From WRIS01 sp964345475 (GTDB taxonomy: Bacteria > Actinomycetota > Coriobacteriia > Coriobacteriales > Eggerthellaceae), in assembly GCA_964345475.1 (NCBI GenBank), contig CAYFQW010000003.1, positions 62,001-126,000 on the forward strand: a DNA stretch of 64,000 nucleotides. Direction: 5' to 3'. This document shows, one piece after another, positions 1 through 9,123 of this stretch. Numbering within the stretch: the stretch's first letter is position 1; each line of letters opens with the position of its first letter. The notes beneath the pieces were generated by a model. It saw nothing but the letters and a program-made list of their open reading frames with translations. It had not been told where the DNA came from and did not search any database. Both the position numbers and the translations under genes were made by a program.

Positions 1-1
1 G

Positions 2-124
2 CAGATGAATGACGCGCAATTAGAGCAAGCCGGGATTTCTCCTGATCTTATCAGGTTCTCATGCGGTATCGAAGGAACAGAAGACATCATTGCCGATGTT
101 GAACAGGCTTTTCGTGCTGTTTAA
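2..124 (+). CDS. metY: O-acetylhomoserine sulfhydrylase family, C-terminal end (partial)
   Basis: Only the last 40 codons lie in the window; the gene enters from the left edge and stops at TAA 122-124. The readable C-terminus (SPDLIRFSCGIEGTEDIIAD, then a short helix) is the conserved end of the Cys/Met-metabolism PLP-dependent enzymes and fits the O-acetylhomoserine aminocarboxypropyltransferase branch, which forms homocysteine from O-acetylhomoserine and sulfide. The PLP lysine and the substrate-binding part are outside the window, so cystathionine synthase or lyase relatives cannot be excluded. Confidence 0.7.
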   Translation, partial: QMNDAQLEQAGISPDLIRFSCGIEGTEDIIADVEQAFRAV

Positions 125-295
125 GGTCGAGCGATTTGGTATGATGCGATACGAAGGTAGAGGGCGATCTCATGCTTGGTGTGTTTGGCATAGAATTGCC
201 CTCAGAGTGCGGCGTGATGGTACTTCGCCGCAGGTTTCAATGGTGAATGGTATTGAAACCGGGCAGCTGTTTCCTTTGGTTATGGGAGCTTAGAG

Positions 296-1501
296 GTGGC
301 GACAAAAGATAAAACCCTGCTTAAGCTTATTAGGAAGGCCCGACTTGGTAACAAGGAGGCCTTCAATCAGCTTATTCAGCGAAAGTCGCGAAAAATCCTA
401 TTTCTATCAATACGTTTGATGGGGAATAAGCATGATGGGGAGGATGCAGCGCAGGAAGCTGTCATAACTCTGGCCAAAAAGATAGGTACTTTAAAAAAAG
501 CTGAACTTTTTGATGCATGGATGTACAGGCTTGTTTACAATACGTGCATGGATGAAAAAAGGAAGTTGGCAAAAAAGCTCTACGAATCAGATGAATTTGA
601 GTCAGCTGCGGACAGTCTTGCAGATAGGGATCGCGAAAGAATACCTGAGCAGAGCCTAGAAGATGCAAGCGACAAAGAGTTTGTCATGGCTGCGCTCGAT
701 AAGTTGTCCGATCGATATCGTATGTGTATGATCCTATACTATTACGAGGATATGAGCTATGCGGAAATAGCAGAAATAATCAGTGCCAATGAGCAAATTG
801 TTGCAAACACTCTCAATCGCGCTCGCCAAAAAATGCGTGATATCCTTGCCAATTCTCCGAATGCCCCTCAGTCTGTGCTGGCAACCTTCAGATTAGACGA
901 GGCGTCGCAAGAGCAGGATGCGACCCATTCCCAAGACGTAGAGATGCAGGATTCCGATGCCTTGTATGAAACGGCTAGCAAGGGAGGCGCCTTCATCCCC
1001 GCTGCATTTTTTGCCCAGGCAATTGCTGCTAATGAAGCTTCAGTAGTTTCAGAAGCTGCTCTTTCCCGGATGGTTGCGGTAGCGCAGGGCGTGGTGATGC
1101 CGAAGGGCCTTTTCCGTGCTTATGTATCAGATGGAACAACAGCGAAAAAAGTGGCTGGCGGCCTGAGTCTTATCCTTGTCAGCGGTCTTGGCTTGTATGC
1201 CTATGTAGCGACAAAACCCGAAACCGACCTTTCGAACCAACAACCCATGGTAGCTTCTCCCTCTGCAGAGGGAGAGCCCGAAGAAAAAGTTTTAGACGAG
1301 GAATACGAAGTGAGCGTGGTAGGCCTTCCCGAAGGGGCAAACTATCGTATCTATGAAGAAGGCGAGGAGTCGGTTGATGCGCAGCCAGATATGGCCGGGT
1401 ATAGCGAAGTGACTTCGACCGAGGAGGCCGGCAAGCGCTACGTTCTCTATCAGAACAGCAGCGATGAGCTCGACTATGTCATGATTATTGAGAGTGAATA
1501 A
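296..1501 (+). CDS. ECF-type sigma factor with C-terminal transmembrane and external domain
   Basis: A 401-aa protein starting at GTG with GGGAG seven bases upstream. Residues about 10-190 form a sigma-70 family ECF module: region 2 (EDAAQEA, then MYRLVYNTCMDEK) and region 4 (LSDRYRMCMILYYYEDMSYAEIAE split over helix-turn-helix, ending in NRARQKMRDIL). Typical ECF factors end near residue 190; this one continues with an acidic linker, one predicted membrane segment at about 286-306 and a 95-residue acidic C-terminal tail that would be outside the cell. No anti-sigma gene follows. The sensing role of the tail is an inference. It sits alone between metY and the rplM-rpsI operon, and a terminator follows its stop. 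Confidence 0.85.
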   Translation: MATKDKTLLKLIRKARLGNKEAFNQLIQRKSRKILFLSIRLMGNKHDGEDAAQEAVITLAKKIGTLKKAELFDAWMYRLVYNTCMDEKRKLAKKLYESDEFESAADSLADRDRERIPEQSLEDASDKEFVMAALDKLSDRYRMCMILYYYEDMSYAEIAEIISANEQIVANTLNRARQKMRDILANSPNAPQSVLATFRLDEASQEQDATHSQDVEMQDSDALYETASKGGAFIPAAFFAQAIAANEASVVSEAALSRMVAVAQGVVMPKGLFRAYVSDGTTAKKVAGGLSLILVSGLGLYAYVATKPETDLSNQQPMVASPSAEGEPEEKVLDEEYEVSVVGLPEGANYRIYEEGEESVDAQPDMAGYSEVTSTEEAGKRYVLYQNSSDELDYVMIIESE

Positions 1502-1505
1502 AAGG

Positions 1506-1541
1506 CACCGAAACACAGAATTTAAGCCTCGGTGTTTTCTT
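1506..1541 (+). terminator. Rho-independent terminator after the sigma factor gene
   Basis: The inverted repeat CACCGA (1506-1511) and TCGGTG (1529-1534) is followed by TTTTCTT. It begins five bases after the sigma factor stop and separates that gene from the rplM promoter. Confidence 0.65.
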
Positions 1542-1620
1542 GGCTCTAGAATTAAAACGGGCATAGACGTGAAATCGCTATGGATTCCTGTACAAAACAG
1601 CCCCTTAGACAGCCTTTTTG

Positions 1621-1650
1621 TTGACTTTAGAGACGCGAGCCCGATACAAT
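1621..1650 (+). promoter_or_regulatory. Sigma-70-type promoter of rplM-rpsI
   Basis: TTGACT at 1621-1626 and TACAAT at 1645-1650 are separated by 18 bp. Transcription starting near 1657 would give a leader of about 150 nt before the rplM GTG. Long leaders upstream of L13 genes serve autoregulation in several phyla; I see no fold here that I can assign to a known L13 leader family. Confidence 0.65.
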
Positions 1651-1810
1651 GCAAAGGTTCGCTTTCAAAAGCCCCGTGTGGCAAGTAGTGTTGAAGCCAT
1701 CGAATGAGGGAGTCCAGACCTTCAGAGATGTTGTCAGTGTAGGAAACTGACTTTTCAATAAGCTTGCAACTTTTGAAAAACGAAATTAGCTTCGTACTGG
1801 AGGAAAGAAC

Positions 1811-2248
1811 GTGAAAACGTATTACGCAAAAGCCCAAGAAGTGGAGCGTGAATGGCTTCTTATCGATGCAGAAGACCAAGTTCTCGGACGTCTCGCATCT
1901 AAGGCTGCACATATTTTAAAAGGCAAGCATAAGCCCATTTATACCCCGCATGTAGACACTGGCGATTTTATCGTTATCATCAACGCGGATAAAATCCGTG
2001 TTACGGGCTCGACTGCCGATCAAAAGGAATACTACAACCATAGTGGCTATCCTGGAGGATTGAAGGTCGAAAGCTTCAATAAGGCTATGGCCAAACACCC
2101 CGAGCGAGTCATCGAGCACGCAGTGAAGGGTATGCTCCCTAAGAATAAACTCGGTCGTGCCATGGGCAAGAAGTTGAAGGTCTATGCAGGCTCTGAGCAT
2201 CCGCATATGGCTCAAAAGCCCCGCGAAATCAAGATGGAGGATAACTAA
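1811..2248 (+). CDS. rplM: 50S ribosomal protein L13
   Basis: This 145-aa protein has the normal L13 length and conserved blocks (DAEDQVLGRLAS, VTGSTADQKEYYNHSGYPGG, LGRAMGKKLKVYAGSEHPH). L13 is an early-assembling protein of the large ribosomal subunit. It starts at GTG with GGAGG about ten bases upstream. Its TAA shares one base with the rpsI ATG (TAATG), so the two are translationally coupled, the standard rplM-rpsI arrangement. The operon has its own promoter at 1621-1650 and a terminator at 2697-2739. Confidence 0.97.
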   Translation: MKTYYAKAQEVEREWLLIDAEDQVLGRLASKAAHILKGKHKPIYTPHVDTGDFIVIINADKIRVTGSTADQKEYYNHSGYPGGLKVESFNKAMAKHPERVIEHAVKGMLPKNKLGRAMGKKLKVYAGSEHPHMAQKPREIKMEDN

Positions 2249-2640
2249 TGGCAGGTGAAGCTTTGTATTACGGCACTGGCCGTAGAAAGAACGCCATTGC
2301 TCGCGTTCGTCTTGTTCCCGGTTCTGGCAAAGTAACGGTTAATGGCCGTGAAGGACAAGAGTATTTTGGGCGTGAAGCCTTGGTCGATTACGCAAAGGCT
2401 CCGTTCAAGGTAACTGACACCATCGATCACTTCGATGTAGTCGCAACCCTTAACGGTGGTGGCATTTCTGGCCAGGCAGGCGCTTTGCGCCACGGTATTG
2501 CCCGTGCCCTGCTCGAAGCCGGAGATTATCGCGGCGAACTTAAGAGGGCAGGTTTTCTTACCCGCGACGCACGTATGGTTGAGCGCAAGAAATACGGCCT
2601 GAAAAAAGCACGCAAGCGTCCTCAGTTCAGCAAGAGGTAA
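2248..2640 (+). CDS. rpsI: 30S ribosomal protein S9
   Basis: This 130-aa protein shows the S9 hallmarks: YGTGRRKNAIARVRL near the N-terminus, GGGISGQAGALRHGIARAL in the middle, and the basic tail ending KARKRPQFSKR, whose last residues reach the P-site tRNA in the family. It starts at ATG overlapping the rplM stop by one base. It is the last gene of the operon; a strong terminator follows. Confidence 0.97.
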   Translation: MAGEALYYGTGRRKNAIARVRLVPGSGKVTVNGREGQEYFGREALVDYAKAPFKVTDTIDHFDVVATLNGGGISGQAGALRHGIARALLEAGDYRGELKRAGFLTRDARMVERKKYGLKKARKRPQFSKR

Positions 2641-2696
2641 TGATACGCAAGACCGTTTTACGCTCGATTGTCCTTTTGGACAAGATATGCCAACAA

Positions 2697-2739
2697 ATTG
2701 CTGCTTCGGATTGTATCCGGAGCAGCAATCTTTGTTTTT
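2697..2739. terminator. Terminator between convergent rpsI and capA-like genes
   Basis: A long hairpin has arms ATTGCTGCT-TCGGAT and ATCCGG-AGCAGCAAT around a TGT loop and is followed on the + strand by TTTGTTTTT. On the minus strand it is followed by a weaker T-rich run, so it may serve both genes. Confidence 0.8.
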
Positions 2740-2795
2740 GGGTTTAAATTTGAGGAGCCCTGCTACGGGAGAGCCATCTTTGGGGCCGAAGCGTC

Positions 2796-4034
2796 CTACT
2801 TTGAAAGGACTATCTTTGGGATAGGCCCAACGACCTCAAGAGTCGTCTCCTCAATCCAGGCAATCGGGTCTTCCAAAGAGGCGAGGGTGGGATGGACAGA
2901 AGCGAGCTTTGGACTATAATCCTGCAAGGGATATACAGCGAAGCTTTCCCCGTCATAGTGATTGACAAGCGGCGACCATACGAGGTTTTCGATATGCACG
3001 CCCGTCTCGTCTTTCACGAAGGTGCAATTAAGCATCCCTCCCAGTTCGACCTCGGGAGGCGCTATTTCGTGCCTGCTCAAAAAGTTACCAAGCGAGTAGG
3101 CTACGAGGCATTGATTGCCCGATACGCCTTCGACCCAGGCCAGCGGACCGATGACATGAGGGTGGGAGCCGAGCACCAGGTCTGCCCCAGCATCTGCAAT
3201 GAGCTGTGCGTAATACAGCTGCGTATCGTCTATGCCCATGAAAAGCTCTGTGCCCCAATGCATGGAGACAATAACGACGTCGCTTTCTTCCTTAGCACGC
3301 GCAATATCAGACACAATGCGATCTTCGTGCGTATAGTTGATGGCATAAGCAGGAATGTCTTCTTCAGCATAGCCATTCACCCCATAGGTGTAATTCAGCA
3401 GGGCAAATACCATGCCATTCTTCTCAATAGTTTTTATAGTGGAGGCGTCCTCTTCGCTTACGGCAGTTCCCGTAAAAAGCACTGGCTTCTGCTTCCACAG
3501 TTCAGCAGAGTGGGTGAGGGCACTGAGCCCCCAGTCGTAGCTGTGGTTGGTGGCAGATGCAATCATGTTGAAGCCGGTATCATACACGGCATCAACCATG
3601 GCATCACTCGTGTTGAAGGAGGGGTATCCGCGTAGTCCGATATCGTCCCCGCCCGCATGTGTCTCAAAGCTGATGTAGGCAAGGTCGGAGCGCTCGATAT
3701 AAGGTTTAATAGGTGCAAAAATCGGAGAATAGTCATACTCGTCATCATTGAGCTCTCCCGCGCAGGCATCAGCATAGGTGCCGATTTGTATTTCAGGCAA
3801 ATTGTCGCCTACGGCAATAAAGGAAACTCGTCGCTCGTCCGTATTTTCGTTGCCGTCAGTACTGTTTACGTTCTGTTCTGACAGTTCGGGGGTAGGAGAT
3901 GCAGCGGTTTGCAGGAGAAAGGTTCCGAGGATGGCCAATACGACAACACCGATGAGGGCGGCGACGAGGGGAAAGGGATTTTTGACACTGAGCTTTTCAG
4001 CTTTGCGGTACCTCGGTTTCTGCCGTCTATCCAT
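2796..4034 (-). CDS. CapA/PgsA-family metallophosphatase-like protein, membrane anchored
   Basis: A 412-aa protein from the ATG at 4034, preferred over an upstream in-frame start because GGAGGG lies six bases upstream. A basic N-terminus is followed by one membrane helix (about residues 17-40) and a Ser/Thr/Asn-rich spacer, then the CapA fold. Visible motifs are VGDNLPE, ATNHSYDWG, MHWGTELF and GSHPHVIG, matching the family's calcineurin-like metal-site blocks. Family members take part in poly-gamma-glutamate export or cell-surface hydrolysis. No capBC genes are nearby, so an export role is not supported here. Single gene, opposite in direction to both neighbours. Confidence 0.85.
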   Translation of the reverse strand: MDRRQKPRYRKAEKLSVKNPFPLVAALIGVVVLAILGTFLLQTAASPTPELSEQNVNSTDGNENTDERRVSFIAVGDNLPEIQIGTYADACAGELNDDEYDYSPIFAPIKPYIERSDLAYISFETHAGGDDIGLRGYPSFNTSDAMVDAVYDTGFNMIASATNHSYDWGLSALTHSAELWKQKPVLFTGTAVSEEDASTIKTIEKNGMVFALLNYTYGVNGYAEEDIPAYAINYTHEDRIVSDIARAKEESDVVIVSMHWGTELFMGIDDTQLYYAQLIADAGADLVLGSHPHVIGPLAWVEGVSGNQCLVAYSLGNFLSRHEIAPPEVELGGMLNCTFVKDETGVHIENLVWSPLVNHYDGESFAVYPLQDYSPKLASVHPTLASLEDPIAWIEETTLEVVGPIPKIVLSK

Positions 4035-4364
4035 CGCGCACCCTCCAACGTCCGCTATTATGTTAGAGCCCCAGGGGCTTTTCTCTATGAATATCGCTAT
4101 CAGCCATGAGGCTGGGCTGCCCAACAGAGCTGTCTATTCCATATGCTGAGATACAGTATGCCCGAGATCAGTATAAAGAATGCATGGAAGATCCTCTATC
4201 ATCTTTTATCCTAATTTTGTCTACGCTGACGGAATTTGCCCTTTGTGTACCCTGCGGAAACTGTTTTACTGGACGCTGACACATGATAAAGTATTGCAAT
4301 TCGTAGAGTAGGCAGTGTGACGAAGCGAAAAACCTTGAAATCGAAGCAGGGAGCGTGGTAGAGC
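4035..4364. other. Divergent intergenic region between capA-like gene and glnN
   Basis: These 330 bases must hold the promoters for both divergent genes, but I cannot place a convincing -35/-10 pair. Two imperfect direct repeats, GAGATACAGTAT and GAGATCAGTAT, lie around 4146-4172 about 16 bp apart and could be operator half-sites for nitrogen control. No gene is visible. Confidence 0.4.
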
Positions 4365-6461
4365 GTGTCGAAAATATCTGAGCTGTATGGGTCAATGGTC
4401 TTCAATGAGCATACGATGCAAGAGCGTCTGCCTTCCGCTACGTACAGGACATTGCTGCTCACTATTCGCGATGGGAAAAAGCTTGATTTAGATGTCGCTA
4501 ACGTTGTTGCCCATGCAATGAAAGAATGGGCCATCGAAAAAGGTGCCACGCATTTTACACATTGGTTCCAGCCACTTTCTGGTATCACCTCCGAAAAGCA
4601 TGACAGCTTCCTTGATCCGTGCGACGATGGCCGCGCCATCATGAGTTTTTCCGGCAAGGAGCTCATACAAGGCGAGCCCGATGCCTCAAGCTTCCCTTCG
4701 GGCGGGCTGCGTGCAACTTTTGAGGCGCGAGGCTACACTGCGTGGGATCCTACGAGTTATGCCTTCATAAAAGATGAGGTTTTATGCATACCGACGGCTT
4801 TCTGTAGCTATACCGGCGAGGCCCTCGATAAAAAAACACCTCTCCTGCGATCAATGGTGGCTTTGGAGGCGCAGGCCAAGCGTGCTTTATCTTGCTTTGG
4901 GGAAATGCCGAGTCGCGTTATTCCTACCGTTGGGGCCGAACAAGAATACTTCCTTATTTCTGAGAAAGAGTACGGGAAGCGTCAAGACCTTCTCCTTACC
5001 GGCCGCACTTTGTTTGGGTACCCTCCTTGCAAGGGACAGGAGCTCGAGGAGCATTATTTTGGGGCAATCCGCCCTTCAGTAAATGAATTTATGAAGACGC
5101 TCGACGATGAGTTGTGGGCTTTAGGCATACCGGCCAAGACAAAGCATAATGAGGTGGCCCCGGCTCAACATGAACTCGCCCCCATTTATACAAATGCGAA
5201 TCGGGCCATCGACACTAATCTATTAACAATGGAGAAGATGAAGCTTTTGGCTTCGCGCTTTGGCCTTGTTTGCCTACAGCATGAAAAACCTTTTGCGGGC
5301 ATTAACGGCTCGGGTAAACACAATAACTGGTCGCTTTCTGCCGAAGGGGTAAACCTCTTTGATCCTGGTGATACCCCTATGGACAACTTGCGCTTCCTTG
5401 TTTTCTTGACAAGCGTCATTCAGGCTGTTGATGATTATCAAGAGCTCTTGAGGGCAAGCGTGGCCTCTGCCGGGAACGATCATCGCTTAGGTGGAGACGA
5501 AGCCCCGCCGGCTATCGTCTCGATTTTTCTCGGTGAAGAGCTTGATGGCATTGTTGATGCTCTTATAACGAGGCATGAGGACGAGTACGACAAGATAGAA
5601 AAAGTTGTTATGGACTTAGGCGTAGCCGAGCTGCCAAGCCTTCTTAAGGACAACACCGACCGCAACCGGACGAGCCCCTTCGCTTTCACCGGTAATAAGT
5701 TCGAGTTTCGTATGCCAGGCGCAAGTATTAACCTTTCCGACAGCACCATGATTCTTAATACTGCTGTGGCAAAAAGCCTTAAAGAATTTGCCGATGCGAT
5801 GGAGGGCCGTAAGGGCAAAGACTTCCATGCTGCAGCCGTTGAGTATGTGAGAGGCTCTCTCAGGGCGCATAAGCGCATCCTGTTCAATGGGAACGGTTAT
5901 TCGGAAGAGTGGAAGAAAGAAGCTGAGCGCCGTGGCCTCGTGGAACTCAAGAATACTGCAGAAGCCCTTCCTAGTTTTATTGATGAAAAGAGCATTGAGC
6001 TATTCGAAATGTTCGGCGTGCTCTCCCGAAACGAGGTTGTGAGCCGCTACGAGGTAAAGCTTGAGAAGTACAACAAAACTCTCAACATCGAAGCGCGGGT
6101 CATGAAGCGTATGGCTCGTCGTACCCTGCTTCCTGCAATTAATTCCTATGCAGCAGAACTGGCGCAGAACATTGCGAGTATACGCGAGATTATGCCTAAT
6201 GCGCCACTTGAGCATCAGGAAAAGCAGCTTGAAAAATTGCTCGCTGACATCGATATGGCCAGCGGGCAACTTGAACTGCTCGACGAAACCCATCTTCGGG
6301 TGCGCGTCATCAAAGACGAGCAGGAGAGGGCAAACGAGTATGCTGCGCACGTAATCCCCTTAATGAATGAGCTTCGAAGCTCTATTGACGGTCTCGAGCG
6401 ACTTACGGATAAAAAGCATTGGCCAATGCCGACGTATAACGATATTTTGTTCTACACGTAG
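4365..6461 (+). CDS. glnN: Glutamine synthetase type III
   Basis: A 698-aa protein of GSIII length (about 700 aa, against 450 for GSI). It makes glutamine from glutamate, ammonia and ATP as a large homododecamer. Family blocks present: SELYGSMVFN at the N-terminus, THFTHWFQPLSG, GAEQEYFLI, HNEVAPAQHELAP, GINGSGKHNNWS with the catalytic loop, and NRTSPFAFTGNKFEFR. I take the GTG at 4365 because the N-terminus then matches other GSIII proteins; the nearest purine-rich run is rather far upstream. Single gene, with a weak terminator after it. Confidence 0.95.
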   Translation: MSKISELYGSMVFNEHTMQERLPSATYRTLLLTIRDGKKLDLDVANVVAHAMKEWAIEKGATHFTHWFQPLSGITSEKHDSFLDPCDDGRAIMSFSGKELIQGEPDASSFPSGGLRATFEARGYTAWDPTSYAFIKDEVLCIPTAFCSYTGEALDKKTPLLRSMVALEAQAKRALSCFGEMPSRVIPTVGAEQEYFLISEKEYGKRQDLLLTGRTLFGYPPCKGQELEEHYFGAIRPSVNEFMKTLDDELWALGIPAKTKHNEVAPAQHELAPIYTNANRAIDTNLLTMEKMKLLASRFGLVCLQHEKPFAGINGSGKHNNWSLSAEGVNLFDPGDTPMDNLRFLVFLTSVIQAVDDYQELLRASVASAGNDHRLGGDEAPPAIVSIFLGEELDGIVDALITRHEDEYDKIEKVVMDLGVAELPSLLKDNTDRNRTSPFAFTGNKFEFRMPGASINLSDSTMILNTAVAKSLKEFADAMEGRKGKDFHAAAVEYVRGSLRAHKRILFNGNGYSEEWKKEAERRGLVELKNTAEALPSFIDEKSIELFEMFGVLSRNEVVSRYEVKLEKYNKTLNIEARVMKRMARRTLLPAINSYAAELAQNIASIREIMPNAPLEHQEKQLEKLLADIDMASGQLELLDETHLRVRVIKDEQERANEYAAHVIPLMNELRSSIDGLERLTDKKHWPMPTYNDILFYT

Positions 6462-6471
6462 ATACGGAGTG

Positions 6472-6497
6472 GGAGACTGGTGTGCATGTCTCCTTTG
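6472..6497 (+). terminator. Weak terminator after glnN
   Basis: GGAGAC (6472-6477) pairs with GTCTCC (6488-6493) and is followed by only TTTG. The stem is six pairs and the T-run is poor. Confidence 0.4.
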
Positions 6498-6596
6498 CTA
6501 CAGCGCAAAACTTGGCATCTCACCTTTTACTTGCCCCCGCTTTAAGCGTATGGAGTACAATACCTTACAGTTTGTATATGAGAGAGAGGACAATCG

Positions 6597-7523
6597 ATGG
6601 CGAATCTAAAGGAAGTTGAATATATATGGAAGAACGGAGGGCTTGTTCCTTGGGGGGATGCGACAACGCACGTTCTCTCACATTCACTCCATTACGGGTC
6701 AGCGGTATTCGAAGGTATTCGTTGCTACAAAGATCCTGATTCGGATAAAAGCTATATTTTCCGTCTGTATGAGCACATGGAGCGCTTGCATCACAGTTGT
6801 AAAATCGCGCTCATCGATCTTCCTTATACTGTCGAGGAGCTCTGTGATGCCGCGCTCGAACTTGTTTCAGCAAACAAGCTCTCCTCTTGCTACCTTCGGC
6901 CTTTGGTGTATCGTGGCTATGGAACCATGGGAGTAGATCCCACGGGCGCCCCTGTTGATGTAGTTATCGCTGCATGGCCCTGGGATTCATACTTGGGAGA
7001 AGGTGCCCTGGAGAATGGTGTGGCTGTCGGTGTATCATCTTGGCGCCAGCGCTCCGTTAACGCAATTCCGCCAGCTATGAAATCATCTGCTTCGTATATG
7101 AACTCCATTCTCGCTAAATTAGAGGCCAAATCCCATGGATATGCCGAAGCTATCATGCTTAATGAGCAGGGTATGGTATGCGAGGGTACGGGAGAAAACC
7201 TTTTCATCGTCCGCGACGGCGTTATTTCTACGCCACCTTTGTCAGACGGGGTGCTTGAGGGAATCACCCGCGATAGCATTCTCTGCCTTGCTTACGACCT
7301 CGATATCCCCTGCATTGTCGAAAGCCTTACCCGTACCGACCTCTATATTGCAGATGAGATATTTATGACAGGCTCCGCTGCAGAAGTAACGCCTATCGGA
7401 AGTGTTGATGGACGCGAAATTGGAAAACCCGGAGAGATAACCAAGGAGCTGCAACATCGATTCTTCGAGGCAGCCTACGGGCATATTGAAGAGTACGAAG
7501 ATTGGCTCACCAAGACGAGCTAA
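6597..7523 (+). CDS. ilvE: Branched-chain amino acid aminotransferase
   Basis: A 308-aa fold-type IV PLP enzyme. It transfers the amino group between glutamate and the keto acids of Leu, Ile and Val. Visible features: HSLHYGSAVFEGIRCY near the N-terminus, the PLP-lysine segment PPAMKSSASYMNS, NEQGMVCEGTGENLF, and TGSAAEVTPI. It starts at ATG 6597 after a GAGAGAGGA run. The citramalate synthase gene follows after 16 bp, which ties this gene to isoleucine synthesis. Confidence 0.95.
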   Translation: MANLKEVEYIWKNGGLVPWGDATTHVLSHSLHYGSAVFEGIRCYKDPDSDKSYIFRLYEHMERLHHSCKIALIDLPYTVEELCDAALELVSANKLSSCYLRPLVYRGYGTMGVDPTGAPVDVVIAAWPWDSYLGEGALENGVAVGVSSWRQRSVNAIPPAMKSSASYMNSILAKLEAKSHGYAEAIMLNEQGMVCEGTGENLFIVRDGVISTPPLSDGVLEGITRDSILCLAYDLDIPCIVESLTRTDLYIADEIFMTGSAAEVTPIGSVDGREIGKPGEITKELQHRFFEAAYGHIEEYEDWLTKTS

Positions 7524-7539
7524 GGTTAAGGGGTACCGC

Positions 7540-9123
7540 ATGAAAAAGATATCCTGTTATGACTCCACCCTGCGCGACGGCGAGCAAAGTGAGGGAATCT
7601 CGCTTTCGCTTGAGGATAAGCTGCGCATCGTGGTGCGCCTCGACGAGCTCGGCATCGATTATATCGAGGGCGGATATCCAGCATCGAACCCTAAAGACAT
7701 TGCATTTTTCCGTGAAGTACAAAAGCTTGATCTCAAGCACAGTGTTGTGACGGCCTTCGGATCAACCTGTCGCAAAGGGGTGGCAGCAGAGAACGATACG
7801 GGCCTTGCAGACCTGCTTAATTCAAAAGCGCAGGTAATTGCGCTGGTTGGAAAGGTTTGGGATAAACAGGTTATTCATGCCCTACAAACCGATCTTGACG
7901 AAAACTTAAGAATGATATCTGATTCGGTGGCCTACCTCAAATCGAAGGGAGTGCTGGTTATTTTTGATGCCGAGCATTTTTTCGATGGGTACGCATCCAA
8001 CGCCGATTATGCCCTTGCCTGCGTGAGGGCTGCTTCTGAGGCAGGGGCGGACTCCATTGATCTCTGCGAGACAAATGGAGGAGCCTTGCCCTTTGATGTT
8101 GAGCGTATTGCCCGGAGGGTACTAGAGGAATTTCCCGAGCAGGAGTTTGGTATCCACTGCCACAACGATTCAGGCTGTGCCGTGGCCAACACGCTTGCCG
8201 CCGTACAGGCAGGCGTCAGTCAGGTGCAAGGCACCGTGAACGGGTATGGAGAGCGGGTTGGCAACGCTGATCTTCTTACCGTCATTGCAAACCTTGAACT
8301 GAAAATGGGACATTTCTGTATTGGAGAAGAGAACCTGCGCCAGCTGACAGATGTATCCCGTTTTGTTGCAGAAACCTGCAACAGGGGCGTACGCCGCCAT
8401 CATCCCTATACGGGAGCTTCAGCCTTCGCACACAAAGGTGGGCTGCATGCAAGCGCTATCGCCCGTTTTCCCGAGGCCTACGAACATGTAGACCCCAGCA
8501 CAGTGGGAAATAGCGCGCGGATGCTCGTTTCCGAGCTCGCTGGTAAAGCCTCCCTCATCTCCAAAGCTGACAGCCTTGGGATAGACTTACAGGTTCATCC
8601 CGATAAGATTCAGGGAATACTCGATGACATCAAGCACCGCGAAAGTCTTGGCTACAGCTATGAGGTGGCCGATGGCTCCTTGGCAATCTTGCTCCAGTCC
8701 CACCTAGACAGCTTCACTCCCCACTTTACTCTTGAAAGCTTTCGGGTTATCGTTGATGATAGGGAAGATACGGGAGCTCACGCCAAGGACGCCATGAGTG
8801 AGGCGACTATCAAGATCCACGTTGGCGAAGAAAGGTTTGTGGCAACGGGGGAAGGAACAGGCCCTGTTGGAGCGCTTGACTCTGCGTTGCGTATGGCAAT
8901 TACGACTTTCTATCCTGAAGTGGCTGATATCGAACTTGTCGACTTTAAGGTTCGTATCCTTGACGAAAATGTTGGAACAGGTGCCATCACACGCGTCGTG
9001 ATTACGTCTCGCGACAAAAAAGGAACCTGGGGGACTATCGGGCTTTCAGAAAACATTATCGAGGCTTCGTGGAATGCACTTGTTGACTCGATAGACTACG
9101 GCTTAATGAGGTTAGGAAGATAA
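7540..9123 (+). CDS. cimA: (R)-citramalate synthase
   Basis: A 527-aa member of the LeuA superfamily in the CimA group. It condenses pyruvate and acetyl-CoA to citramalate, the threonine-independent entry to isoleucine. The N-terminal HMGL-like barrel carries YDSTLRDGEQSEGIS (metal-binding Asp) and IHCHNDSGCAVANT; the linker has HKGGLHASAI; the C-terminal regulatory domain contains GTGPVGALDSALR. I place the start at ATG 7540 because it gives the family's MKKISCYDSTLRDG opening; an earlier in-frame start would overlap ilvE. Isopropylmalate synthase is less likely because the EGGYPASNPKD block is CimA-like. The TAA overlaps the next ATG. Confidence 0.92.
   Translation: MKKISCYDSTLRDGEQSEGISLSLEDKLRIVVRLDELGIDYIEGGYPASNPKDIAFFREVQKLDLKHSVVTAFGSTCRKGVAAENDTGLADLLNSKAQVIALVGKVWDKQVIHALQTDLDENLRMISDSVAYLKSKGVLVIFDAEHFFDGYASNADYALACVRAASEAGADSIDLCETNGGALPFDVERIARRVLEEFPEQEFGIHCHNDSGCAVANTLAAVQAGVSQVQGTVNGYGERVGNADLLTVIANLELKMGHFCIGEENLRQLTDVSRFVAETCNRGVRRHHPYTGASAFAHKGGLHASAIARFPEAYEHVDPSTVGNSARMLVSELAGKASLISKADSLGIDLQVHPDKIQGILDDIKHRESLGYSYEVADGSLAILLQSHLDSFTPHFTLESFRVIVDDREDTGAHAKDAMSEATIKIHVGEERFVATGEGTGPVGALDSALRMAITTFYPEVADIELVDFKVRILDENVGTGAITRVVITSRDKKGTWGTIGLSENIIEASWNALVDSIDYGLMRLGR

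Noticed and set aside
1292..1912. Long minus-strand open frame over the sigma factor end and rplM start
   Set aside because: Overlaps two real genes and the rplM promoter; no family resemblance and no ribosome site.
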